From positions 204,989-268,988 of the forward strand of contig NZ_FOJM01000001.1 in the NCBI RefSeq assembly GCF_900111825.1: a stretch of 64,000 bases of DNA. The letters are read 5' to 3'. Source of the DNA: Pedobacter suwonensis. Its GTDB lineage: Bacteria; Bacteroidota; Bacteroidia; Sphingobacteriales; Sphingobacteriaceae. Of the stretch, positions 9,901 through 17,406 are shown one piece after another. The notes under the pieces are model-generated. The model was not told the DNA's origin, searched no databases, and worked only from the letters and a program-made list of their open reading frames with translations. Made by a program: the position numbers and the translations under genes. Numbering within the stretch: position 1 is the first letter of the stretch; each line of letters starts with the position of its first letter.

Positions 9901-10395
9901 ATACGCATAAACAGCTATGTCGCGGTAGTAATTTTCCTTATTTTCGGGTACAGGTAGTTGTATTTTATTCTTTGTATTACTGGTGGTTATCTTTGACCAA
10001 ACTACTTTTTGCATGGAAAGTTCGGGTTTAATCCAGGGACCGCCTGCCAATGCAAAACCATCGCTTACATGCATACCCAGTTTAAGGTTTAAACGTTTGG
10101 CTTCGCTCATGGCAAACTCCACCATTTGCCACCATTCGGGGGTAAGTTGTACGCTTGGCGGCTGATAAAGCGGTGTTTTATCGGCACCCTGAATACTCAT
10201 TAAATAAGCGCCGCCGATACCATTGACTTTCATGGCCTCCAGATCGGCTGTTATGCCGGGTTTCGAAACAGCTCCTTTAATCCAGTACCAGAATACCCAG
10301 GGCTTTGCGTTTTCATTTTGCGCATGGGCCCGCTTTGAGGCACAAAAGCTGATCAGCAATATCAATAACAGTGTTTTACTAAACCTGGGTGTCAT
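6958..10395 (-). CDS. GH106 alpha-L-rhamnosidase
   Basis: Predicted secreted rhamnosidase removing terminal alpha-L-rhamnose from rhamnogalacturonan-type glycans. The 1145 residues are typical for GH106. A signal peptide (LLLILLISFCASKRAHA) is followed by the diagnostic opening PWVFWYWIKGAVSKPGI and the barrel strands GIGGAYLMSIQG and LKLGMHVSDGFALAGGPWI. A central FHVDSWECGSQNW segment and a C-terminal beta-sandwich (AWVDLGAFSSMAEVKINGV) of the carbohydrate-binding type complete the protein. It is transcribed after the FucP-like permease with a 57-base gap. The leader before ATG is A-rich with no SD. Assignment to family is confident; the exact linkage is not visible. Confidence 0.9.
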   Translation of the reverse strand: MTPRFSKTLLLILLISFCASKRAHAQNENAKPWVFWYWIKGAVSKPGITADLEAMKVNGIGGAYLMSIQGADKTPLYQPPSVQLTPEWWQMVEFAMSEAKRLNLKLGMHVSDGFALAGGPWIKPELSMQKVVWSKITTSNTKNKIQLPVPENKENYYRDIAVYAYPSPVGEGISTRTVIPKITASNGADATGLVQPGNKKNFGSNEPCYIQYEFEKPFTCRTITIKVSGNNYQAQRLAIEVSNDGKTFRSIGRLEAPRHGWQDTDEAVTHSIVPVTAQFFRFIYDKKGAEPGAEDLDAAKWKPSLKLVNLELSAEAQLNQFEGKNGAVWRISKRSTDAQIAPNLCIPLKNIINLSNKLNPDGTLNWKAPKGKWTILRIGHTSTGHTNATAGGGMGLECDKFNPAAVKLQFDNWYGAALKHAGPEIARRVLSVFHVDSWECGSQNWSPLFKAEFLKRRGYDLTPYLPIFTGLPVENAKVSEDFLYDIRKTIAELVVDQFYKTLAKLAKEKGVTFTAESVAPTMMSDGLLHYKTVDVPMGEFWLNSPTHDKPNDMLDAISGAHIYGKKIVQAEAFTTVRMDWNESPGNMKTLQDRNYALGINKLSYHVFAHNPWMDRKPGMTLDGVGLYFQRDQTWWKLGKAWVDYATRTQNLLQQGKPVVDIAVFTGEELPRRSVLPDRLVATLPGVFGKEVVEAEQQRLANVGEPLRQIPAGVTHSANMADPENWVNPLRGYAYDSFNPDVLSTATVKNGEVVFASGTTYKILVFPGDMKMNPNYQYISYETVKKLLELIRAGAKVIVGDKPLYQNGIKQVNTMEFNKMVEEIWDGNFESYKNNNHPVYTKKLGLGQIFKAPFYGETFDVLGLKRDLTVNEFTSNKLNEDYAPGIAYTHRIDGNKEIYFVSNQQNRKRSLLFNLRNGKKTVQSYDAVSDVWSEPHQINNAFDGTNISLTLYPNQSVFLVMDTPEVSSFSSQSADSGLKAVENKPVDKKALDISANWQVQFDPAYGGPSQPVLFNQLSDWSKNPDSAIRYYSGTALYTKNFTYNGDTKNAWVDLGAFSSMAEVKINGVTCGTLWTPPYRLDISKAVKRGENQISIEVVNTWANRLIGDSKLLEDKRITKTTAPFRLEGKPLNPAGLFGPVLIQLEK

Positions 10396-10452
10396 TTTTT
10401 AATTTTATGTTCAATAACTTTAAGTTGATCATAGTAGCAAGGAGTAGATTAA

Positions 10453-11748
10453 TTATGATTTATGCGCCATTTTATAGCCGCTTAAAGCAAAATAAAGCAC
10501 CACTATAAAGCAAACCAACGGGATGCTGTAACCAAGCTGGATGTGATCACCGTACAGATCAATCAGGGTGCCCATGCCGAAAGGTAAAATGGCACCTCCC
10601 ACAATTGACATAATTAACCATGAAGAACCTGGTTTGGTATCATCGCCAATACCATCTATGCCCAGGGCAAAAATGGTTGGGAACATGATCGACATAAAGA
10701 ATCCAAGTCCGCCTAAAGCATACACCACGTATGAACCCTTTCCTAAAATAGCCACCAGGCACAACAAAACAGAGATAATGGCATAAATAGCCAATAGCTT
10801 GTTGGAAGATACAAACTGAAGAATAGCTGTACCAGCAAAACGCCCGACAGTGAATAAGAAACCATAAATCGCTAAATAGGATGCCGCGGTTTTCTCATCA
10901 AAGCCACCACCTTGCTGGGCCATCCTGATAAAAAAACTGGTTACACAAACCTGCGCACCGACATAAAAAAACTGTGCAACCACAGCCCACCTCAGGTGTT
11001 TATGCCTCAATGCGCCAAAGAAACTACCTTTGGCCTCGCCATCAATACTTTTGGTTTTAATTTCGGGCAGGTGGATGAAATAAAATATAACTGCGATAAC
11101 CAGTAAAATAATTCCTAAAGTGATGTAAGGGGTTTTAACTGATGCTGCTTCTTCTAAAAAGTAACTGTTTCGGTGCTCAGCACTCATGGCCGCGAGTTGT
11201 TCTTTGGTATGCGATTTTCCGGAAAGGATAAATAGACCACCGATCATGGGCGCTACCATGGCTGCTAAGCCATTAAATGATGCGGCAAGATTTAACCTGC
11301 TGGTGGCTTTTGCCGGATCGCCTAAGACTGCAGCATAAGGATTGGCCGAAGTTTCGAGCATGGTTAAACCACAACCAATGATAAAAAGTGCAATAAGAAA
11401 AGTGATGTAGGAAAGGTTATTGGCTGCCGGAACAAATAGAAAAGCACCGATTGCAAAAGCCAGCAGGCCCGAAATCATGGTAGCCTTATAACCCCATTTC
11501 TTTAAAATAACGCCTGCCGGAATGGCCATTAAGAAATAGGCAAAGAAAACAGCGGTATCAATTAAGGTAGATTGCCGGTTATTTAAGTTACAGGCTTTTT
11601 TAAGGTGCGGAATCAGGATCGAATCGAGATTGTGCGCCATTCCCCACAGGAAAAACAGACTCACTACAAGTATAAATGGCAATAGGTACTTTTTTCCCGA
11701 TGAGGAATGGTTTTCAGTTACAATTTCGGATGAGGTGTTGTGGTTCAT
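10453..11748 (-). CDS. fucP: FucP-like MFS sugar:proton symporter
   Basis: Inner-membrane permease of the major facilitator superfamily, closest in look to L-fucose/H+ symporters. It has about twelve hydrophobic segments, with the opening LPFILVVSLFFLWGMAHNLDS and the conserved LMLETSANPYA-like motif (GLTMLETSANPYAAVLG) of the FucP group. The charged-residue pattern D-S-I-L-I-P-H in helix 1 is also as in that group. It likely takes up a deoxyhexose such as L-rhamnose or L-fucose released by the rhamnosidases nearby, although FucP relatives also carry glucose, galactose or N-acetylglucosamine. The leader AAACCAAATATC before the ATG resembles that of other genes here. The MaoC gene ends 107 bases upstream. 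Confidence 0.88.
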   Translation of the reverse strand: MNHNTSSEIVTENHSSSGKKYLLPFILVVSLFFLWGMAHNLDSILIPHLKKACNLNNRQSTLIDTAVFFAYFLMAIPAGVILKKWGYKATMISGLLAFAIGAFLFVPAANNLSYITFLIALFIIGCGLTMLETSANPYAAVLGDPAKATSRLNLAASFNGLAAMVAPMIGGLFILSGKSHTKEQLAAMSAEHRNSYFLEEAASVKTPYITLGIILLVIAVIFYFIHLPEIKTKSIDGEAKGSFFGALRHKHLRWAVVAQFFYVGAQVCVTSFFIRMAQQGGGFDEKTAASYLAIYGFLFTVGRFAGTAILQFVSSNKLLAIYAIISVLLCLVAILGKGSYVVYALGGLGFFMSIMFPTIFALGIDGIGDDTKPGSSWLIMSIVGGAILPFGMGTLIDLYGDHIQLGYSIPLVCFIVVLYFALSGYKMAHKS

Positions 11749-11855
11749 GATATTTGGTTTATTGGTTCATTCGTTCAATAGTTCATTTGTTATTGGTGTG
11801 ATTTGTTCATTGGAGCTGCCACTGCCAGGCGGAGATCAGTATCCTGATTACTGAA

Positions 11856-12305
11856 CTAATGACTACTGAACTTTTTAACTACAAGAAGATGGTCGCAGAC
11901 CAATACAACTTCTCCATGCTGGTTAATGATTTCTACATGCTCGGTTACGGTGCCATATTCCGGCCTTTTGCTTTCTCCTTTTTCAGAAATGGTGACTTCG
12001 GAGTGGATGGTATCGCCAATAAACACCGGTTTTACGAAACGAAGTTTATCGTAGCCTTTACTCATGGCTTCGGGGTTAATTTCGGAAGCGGTAAGGCCGA
12101 TACCGATGCTAAAAATCATGGTACCATGTGCGATACGTTGTTTAAAAGGTTGTGTGGCACACCATTCGGCATCCATGTGGTGCGGAAAAAAATCGCCGGT
12201 ATGGCCGGCATGCACCACAAAATCGGTTTCTGTGATGGTACGGCCTAAAGTGATACGTTTATCCTGTAACTGGTAATCTTCAAAAAATGTGGATTTGAAA
12301 TACAT
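11856..12305 (-). CDS. MaoC-type hot-dog dehydratase
   Basis: Cytoplasmic 149-residue protein of the MaoC-like (R)-hydratase fold, expected to add or remove water across a CoA-thioester double bond. The hydratase signature is visible as [14 protein letters not shown], followed by [17 protein letters not shown]-terminal strand set ([19 protein letters not shown]) completes a single hot dog, so it should dimerise. No signal peptide. Its neighbours are two class III CoA-transferases and a dehydrogenase, which supports a real acyl-CoA substrate rather than a thioesterase role. The substrate is unknown. The stop codon lies 107 bases before the permease start. Confidence 0.85.
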   Translation of the reverse strand: MYFKSTFFEDYQLQDKRITLGRTITETDFVVHAGHTGDFFPHHMDAEWCATQPFKQRIAHGTMIFSIGIGLTASEINPEAMSKGYDKLRFVKPVFIGDTIHSEVTISEKGESKRPEYGTVTEHVEIINQHGEVVLVCDHLLVVKKFSSH

Positions 12306-12548
12306 AATTTAATTTTTTTATAAGCGATACAATCGCCGTTCCCGTTCATCCTCGTTGCAAACGAGGACGATGTGTTCTTAAATTTTATTCATTTAGTTTT
12401 TTGCAAAGCGTCTTACGAGGCAACGCTTTGTTTTTTGGCGATGCAATCGCCATTCTCGTTCATCCTCGTTACAAACGAGGACGACTTGTTAACGATATTA
12501 TCTTTTTAAAAAGATTGCTTCGCCGTTCCTCCTCGCAATGACGCTAAT
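12306..12548. repeat. Spacer with two direct copies of a CCTCGTT...AACGAGG hairpin unit
   Basis: Two near-identical units of about 49 bp start at 12324 and 12438, 114 bp apart. Each begins GCGAT(A/G)CAATCGCC and contains the foldback CCTCGTT(G/A)CAAACGAGG. Between them is another foldback, GCAAAGCG...CGCTTTG. A half-copy of the ATTGCTTCG...CTCGCAATGACG family follows at about 12513-12543. No gene is visible. Confidence 0.75.
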
Positions 12549-13616
12549 TTATTTAATCTTTATACCACCAGTATCACTAGATTGATAGGCACTTTCTACT
12601 ACAGCCATCGTATCAATCACATCTTCAACACTGGTGTGTAAAACAGGGCTTGATCCTTCATTATAACGCATTAAATTGGCCATGGTGCCAATAAAGGCTT
12701 CAGGAAACCAGGAGCCTTCCAGTTTTACGGTTTGCCATTCCGGTGTTTTACCAGCTTCTGCCACATAATACTCAAACACATCGGGCACGCCATGCGGATA
12801 ATCCATCAATAAGCCAATTTTGGCTATAATAGCGCCTTTGGTTCCCTCCCATTTTATATAACTTTCCTGATGCTTCGGACCAAAATCATGGTCGTGGTTG
12901 GTATTGATTATGGCATGCATCGTATCGCCATAATCGAGTAAAATGGTTGAACGTGATGAGGACAAGCTCTTGGCAGGATGTTTCAGGGTTTTGGCCAGCA
13001 CGCTATTGGGGTTACCCAAAAACGAACGGATCAAATCAACGTAGTGGATGCTATGATACTGAATCTCTAAACGTGGATGGATGATCACGTGTGGGAAAAT
13101 TTCCCAGGGGGTTTTAATGGTTACGCGGACTTCCATATCGTAGAGTTCGCCAATCAGACCTTTATCGATAAGGTATTTTGCAGCACTTACAAAAGGTGCA
13201 AAGCGCAGCTGAAAGTTAATGGCCGCTTTGAGTTTTTTTGCCCGGCATAAAGCTAAAATTTCTTTAGCCTGGTTAAAATCATCGCCCATGGGCTTTTGGA
13301 TTAAAACCGCTGCACCATGAGGTAATTGCTTTAGGGTTTCGATATACTGCCCGGGCATAATGGTAATATCGAACACCGTATTTTCAGGCGCTGCAGCAAC
13401 GGCTTCAGCCACAGTATCAAAAACATGAGGGATGCCGAAAGCATCGGCCAGTTTCTGTGCCCTGGCTTTTGTCCGGTTTACAATGCCATATACTTCAAAG
13501 CCCGCAATTTTATAAGCAGGAAGATGTGCATCAGCCACAATTCCGCCGGCACCAATAATGATAATCGGCTGTTTGGTTTCGGGTAAAGCTGGTTTATATT
13601 GGATATCGATACTCAT
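12549..13616 (-). CDS. Gfo/Idh/MocA-family oxidoreductase
   Basis: Cytoplasmic NAD(P)-dependent dehydrogenase acting on a sugar or cyclitol derivative. The Rossmann loop IIIIGAGGIVADAHLPAY lies at about residues 18-36, and the family's E/Q-K-P turn appears as LIQKPMGDD near residue 106. The C-terminal substrate domain carries EIQYHSIHYVDLIRSF with candidate catalytic histidines. The start codon directly abuts the TGA of the upstream solute-binding-protein gene with no spacer, so it is translated as part of the CoA-transferase module. Substrate unknown; 3-keto-sugar or aldose chemistry is usual in the family. A second member of this family is at 30902-31987, with low similarity between the two. 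Confidence 0.88.
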   Translation of the reverse strand: MSIDIQYKPALPETKQPIIIIGAGGIVADAHLPAYKIAGFEVYGIVNRTKARAQKLADAFGIPHVFDTVAEAVAAAPENTVFDITIMPGQYIETLKQLPHGAAVLIQKPMGDDFNQAKEILALCRAKKLKAAINFQLRFAPFVSAAKYLIDKGLIGELYDMEVRVTIKTPWEIFPHVIIHPRLEIQYHSIHYVDLIRSFLGNPNSVLAKTLKHPAKSLSSSRSTILLDYGDTMHAIINTNHDHDFGPKHQESYIKWEGTKGAIIAKIGLLMDYPHGVPDVFEYYVAEAGKTPEWQTVKLEGSWFPEAFIGTMANLMRYNEGSSPVLHTSVEDVIDTMAVVESAYQSSDTGGIKIK

Positions 13617-14852
13617 TCAATTCAATTTGTTAATCTGGTTTTGGGCTGCCTCAATTAAACCGGCAGATTCTGCCGTGGTATTGATGGCTTTTAACACCAT
13701 TTCATCAATAATTTTGGCTATTTGCGTCCAGTTTTTATGCTGTGGCAGCGTATTGGCCACCTCGTGTAACTGTTCTAGTTTATGGTAGTATGGAATCATT
13801 TCGTTCACTTCTGCGTCTTTCCAGGTAGAAAGCCTGCAACCAATTCCACCTTCAAGCGTCAATAGCTTATCTTGAGCGGCATTCGTGGCAAATTTCAGGA
13901 AATCGTAAGCCAATTCTTTGTTTTTACTGCCTTTGGCAATGGTGTAAAGCCAGTATACATTTAAGGATGCCGATGCCTTACCAACTGCTGCAGGCAACAA
14001 ATCGACACTTACTTTACCTTTTACCTTCGAATTGGCATCTACCTCGCACATGCCGGCAAAACCAAACCAGTTAATCATCATTGCGGCTTCGCCATTGGCA
14101 AACGCCAGGCCGGCGGCAACCGATTCAAAATCTTTTGATTTGGGATGAACTGCAGTTTGATCATTTACGATCTTCCGGTAAAAATCAAGACCTTCTACTG
14201 CCGCCTGGCAGTTGATTTGAATGTTTCCATTTTGATCAACCAGACTGCCCCCTCTGGTCCACAATTGCAGGCAAAAATCGAAAACGGTATTGTGTCCATC
14301 GGGATAGCAGGCAAAGATGCTGCCATATAGGTGCTCGTGCGGGCGGTGAAAAAACTGTGCTGCCTGATGAAAATCCTCCCAGGTTTGGGGTATGGTTAAA
14401 GCTTTTCCAAACTGCTTTAAATAATTGGCCTGCTCAGTTTCGCTTTCAAACAAATCTTTGCGGTAGATAAAACACTCCGGACCGTCATGAAAAGGCAAAC
14501 CCACCACTTCCCAGCCAAAGCGCTGTAATTTGAGCAGCGATTTGCTCCAGCCATTAGGGAAATCTACGGGTTTACGGGTGTTGATATAAGGGTTTAAAAC
14601 CTCAAATGCCTGGTTCAGGTAACCTTCATACACCCAATCGGTATTGATGTGCGCAATATCAAATGTACCTTTAGCTAAGCCCTGATTGGTGATGGTACTT
14701 TCATAAAGCTCGTGCAAATCCATAATCTGCATGTCCAGCTGAAGTGTACAGCCAGAAAAAGCACAGTAGCTGTCCCAGAATTTTTGCATGGCAGATTCAA
14801 AAGGGCCAAATTTACGTACAGCTATTCTGAAAGTTTCGGCTTGATTAGACAT
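13617..14852 (-). CDS. ABC-type solute-binding protein lacking a signal peptide (copy 1)
   Basis: The 411-residue protein has the fold signature of family 1 extracellular sugar-binding proteins. Seen are AHINTDWVYEGYLNQAFEVLN, VVGLPFHDGPECFIYRKDLF, TIPQTWEDFHQAAQF, and the late NGEAAMMINWFGFAG and KNKELAYDFLKFATN. It starts MSNQAETFRIAVRK with no hydrophobic stretch or lipobox, so it should remain in the cytoplasm. No ABC permease or ATPase is encoded in the window. Its ATG overlaps the end of a CaiB/BaiF CoA-transferase by 8 bases and its TGA abuts the dehydrogenase start, implying coupled translation. Inference: a cytoplasmic binding or scaffold protein for a sugar-derived metabolite. A diverged paralogue is at 17403-18563. 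Confidence 0.82.
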   Translation of the reverse strand: MSNQAETFRIAVRKFGPFESAMQKFWDSYCAFSGCTLQLDMQIMDLHELYESTITNQGLAKGTFDIAHINTDWVYEGYLNQAFEVLNPYINTRKPVDFPNGWSKSLLKLQRFGWEVVGLPFHDGPECFIYRKDLFESETEQANYLKQFGKALTIPQTWEDFHQAAQFFHRPHEHLYGSIFACYPDGHNTVFDFCLQLWTRGGSLVDQNGNIQINCQAAVEGLDFYRKIVNDQTAVHPKSKDFESVAAGLAFANGEAAMMINWFGFAGMCEVDANSKVKGKVSVDLLPAAVGKASASLNVYWLYTIAKGSKNKELAYDFLKFATNAAQDKLLTLEGGIGCRLSTWKDAEVNEMIPYYHKLEQLHEVANTLPQHKNWTQIAKIIDEMVLKAINTTAESAGLIEAAQNQINKLN

Positions 14853-16005
14853 TTACAGTGGTATGAGTTATAAATTCTTTGATGATTTTTTCGTTGTCCT
14901 GTCCCAGTTTGGGCGAACCTTTCGGTGAAGTTAATAATTCTCCGTCAATCCGGATTGGACATCTGGTGGTTTCGTAACGGTAACCGTCAAGCATTTGTAC
15001 TTCCTGGATCATGTTCAATACCTTAAAGCCATCGTGCGCCATCAAAGCATTCCAGTTTAATACATCCGAACACCAGATATCGGCCGGTTCTAATTTAGAA
15101 AGCCATTTTTCGGTGGTTTGGGTAAGCAAATGACTGGCTAATATGGCTTTAATTTCATCGCGTTTCTCAAAGGCTTCGCTTACTTCTGCATAATCTTCCA
15201 GTTTTTCGCAGCCGAGTAAATTACCCAATTGCGGAATTGACCCCATGGCCAATGCCAGATAACCATTTTCGGTCTGGTAAATGCCGTAAGGTGCACCTAA
15301 GTAAGCGTTTGCGTTGTTTTGTTTAGATCGCTCAGGCAAACTACCACCGTCGTTCATGAAGGTGGTAATGGTTTCAAACTGAAAATCGTAAGCCGATTCC
15401 ATCATGCTCACCTGGACAAAACCGCCCTCACTTTTTACAGCTTTTCGGTACAGGCAGGCTAAAATCCCCTGGGCCAGATGTGCACCGGCCAGCATATCAA
15501 CAATGGATAAGCCCATTGCCACAGGACCGCTGTCTGCATTTCCGGTAAGCGATGTCAAACCTGTAACCGATTGTAAGAGCAAATCCTGCCCGGGTTTATT
15601 TTTCCATTCACCAGTGGTGCCGTAACCTGATATTTCGCCATATATAATAGTCGGATTTAAAGCGCTCACTGTAGGATAATCGAAGCCTAAACGCTCCATT
15701 ACACCCGGCCTGAAGTTATGAATCATGACATCGGCCTTTTTTAAAAGCCCGCGTACCATTTCGCAACCTTCCTCACTTTTTAAATCAACCTCAAAACTTT
15801 CCTTGTTCCGGTTGATCGCATGAAAAACCGATGATTCGCCGTTCATAATCAGGTTTGAGGTATACAGCGTACGGCAAATGTCGCCAATGCCCAAACGTTC
15901 GATTTTGATTACACGCGCGCCCATATCGGCTAAACGCAAACTCGCCGAGGGGCCGGAAAGAAACTGGCTAAAATCGATAACTAAATAATCTTCAAGCGGT
16001 CGCAT
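14845..16005 (-). CDS. CaiB/BaiF class III CoA-transferase (copy 1)
   Basis: Predicted to move CoA from an acyl-CoA donor to a carboxylic acid. The 386 residues show the family landmarks DFSQFLSGPSASLRLADMGA, VIKIERLGIGD, the HNFRPGVMERLGFDY segment and NPTIIYGEISGYG. A candidate catalytic Asp170 lies in GLSIVDMLAGAHLAQGIL, matching the position of the acyl-anhydride aspartate in formyl-CoA transferase. No signal peptide. It overlaps the downstream solute-binding-protein gene by 8 bases. Its paralogue at 16255-17406 lies just upstream across a 249-base repeat-filled spacer. The acid substrate is unknown; a sugar acid or keto-deoxy acid from pectin is a guess. Confidence 0.87.
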   Translation of the reverse strand: MRPLEDYLVIDFSQFLSGPSASLRLADMGARVIKIERLGIGDICRTLYTSNLIMNGESSVFHAINRNKESFEVDLKSEEGCEMVRGLLKKADVMIHNFRPGVMERLGFDYPTVSALNPTIIYGEISGYGTTGEWKNKPGQDLLLQSVTGLTSLTGNADSGPVAMGLSIVDMLAGAHLAQGILACLYRKAVKSEGGFVQVSMMESAYDFQFETITTFMNDGGSLPERSKQNNANAYLGAPYGIYQTENGYLALAMGSIPQLGNLLGCEKLEDYAEVSEAFEKRDEIKAILASHLLTQTTEKWLSKLEPADIWCSDVLNWNALMAHDGFKVLNMIQEVQMLDGYRYETTRCPIRIDGELLTSPKGSPKLGQDNEKIIKEFITHTTVNV

Positions 16006-16254
16006 ATGTTAATTTATTTTATTCTTTATTCGTCATCCCGACCGTAGTGGAGGGATCTGTTTTGAAAGATTTCTCCGTTCCGCTGCGCTACAGTCGAAAT
16101 GACGACTTTATGTTGGTTGCCATGGTTTCGTGTCCACCCGAACCATCCTAATTTGTTATAAAGGATTTAGAATAACTGTCACGTTGAGCCTGTCGAAACG
16201 TTTTTGAGTATTCATAAAAGTACTTCGACAAGCTCAGGATGACAATCCATTAAT
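16006..16254. repeat. Spacer with three different palindromic repeat families in a row
   Basis: From 16033 to about 16107 is a CGTCATCCCGACCG...CAGTCGAAATGACG foldback. Around 16127-16152 is a diverged GGTTTCGTG...CGAACC palindrome. From about 16178 to 16247 is CACGTTGAGCCTGTCGAAAC...CTTCGACAAGCTCAGGATGA. No gene is visible. The array separates the two CoA-transferase copies. Confidence 0.78.
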
Positions 16255-17406
16255 TTATTTTATCTCAAACTCTATGTTGATACTTTCCGTATCAAAACCC
16301 AATTTTGGCGCAGCTTTAGCCACAAATAATTTTCTTTTATCCAGCCGGATGGGACTAACGGTTGTTTTAATGGTTTTTCCACTCCCTAAATCAAGCTGTT
16401 GTTCTATTTCCAGGTTTTTATAGGTGCTTAATGCAGTAGCCGTTTGGTAATTGAGCACCTCGGCACACCAGATGCCATTACTTTCCAGTAGATTAACCCA
16501 GCTGGCTGTACGCTCCAGTTTAAAGGTTTCGGAAAGACGAACAATCAGTTTGTCGCGGTTATCGAAAGCTGAACCAGCTTCTACATACAAGTCGCTGATA
16601 TCACAGCGGATAATGGCGCAGATATTCGGGAGGTTGCCCATGGCCATGGCAATGTAGCCATCCTGCGTTTGGTACATGCCATAAGGTGCGCTAAGGTAGG
16701 CATGTGCACTACCCTTTGCCCCACTCCTGTCCGGCAATTTGCCTCCATCATTTAAATACGTCGTAATTACTTCAAACTGTACATCCAGAATAGATTCTAG
16801 CAGACTTACTTCAACCAGTACGCTTTTTTGGGTTTTAGCACGCTTAATTAAAGCCGCCATAATGCCTTGTGCCAGGTGGTTGCCGCACATAATATCCGAT
16901 ACGGAAAGGCCAAAAGGCACCGGTCCGTCGGTATCTACACCTGAAAGAAAGGTTAAACCAGAAACAGATTGAACCAGTAAATCCTGTCCGGGTTTATTTT
17001 TCCAGGGGCCTTCGTTGCCATAACCCGTAACCACGCCGTAGATAATTTTTGAATTGATTTGTTGCACCTGCGTATAATCCAGCCCAATTTTCTCCATTAC
17101 ACCCGGTCTGAAATTATGGGTCATCACATCTGCTTTGGCGATCAGTTTTTTTATTTTTGCTAAATCTTCCGGATTTTTTAAATCGGCAGTGTAACTCTCT
17201 TTATTGCGGTTAATGGTATGAAATAATAAGCTGTCTTCATCCACAAAGAGATTTTTGATGGATAAGGAGCGGCAGGCATCGCCGGTTTGTGGTCGCTCTA
17301 TTTTAATCACGCGAGCCCCTAAATCAGCCAGTTTTAAACCAGCAGATGGCCCGGCCAGAAACTGGCAAAACTCTAAAACCAAAAGTCCTTCTAACGGCCT
17401 GTTCAT
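16255..17406 (-). CDS. CaiB/BaiF class III CoA-transferase (copy 2)
   Basis: Paralogue of the CoA-transferase at 14845-16005, 383 residues. The shared blocks include LADLGARVIKIERPQTGDACR, HTINRNKESY, HNFRPGVMEKIGLDY and NKPGQDLLVQSVSGLTFLSG. Candidate catalytic Asp171 is in GLSVSDIMCGNHLAQGIMAAL. The start overlaps the stop of the second solute-binding-protein gene as ATGA, a classic coupling arrangement. The two CoA-transferases are clearly diverged across their length, so they could form a heteromer or use different acids. Family III enzymes normally work as interlocked dimers. Confidence 0.87.
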   Translation of the reverse strand: MNRPLEGLLVLEFCQFLAGPSAGLKLADLGARVIKIERPQTGDACRSLSIKNLFVDEDSLLFHTINRNKESYTADLKNPEDLAKIKKLIAKADVMTHNFRPGVMEKIGLDYTQVQQINSKIIYGVVTGYGNEGPWKNKPGQDLLVQSVSGLTFLSGVDTDGPVPFGLSVSDIMCGNHLAQGIMAALIKRAKTQKSVLVEVSLLESILDVQFEVITTYLNDGGKLPDRSGAKGSAHAYLSAPYGMYQTQDGYIAMAMGNLPNICAIIRCDISDLYVEAGSAFDNRDKLIVRLSETFKLERTASWVNLLESNGIWCAEVLNYQTATALSTYKNLEIEQQLDLGSGKTIKTTVSPIRLDKRKLFVAKAAPKLGFDTESINIEFEIK

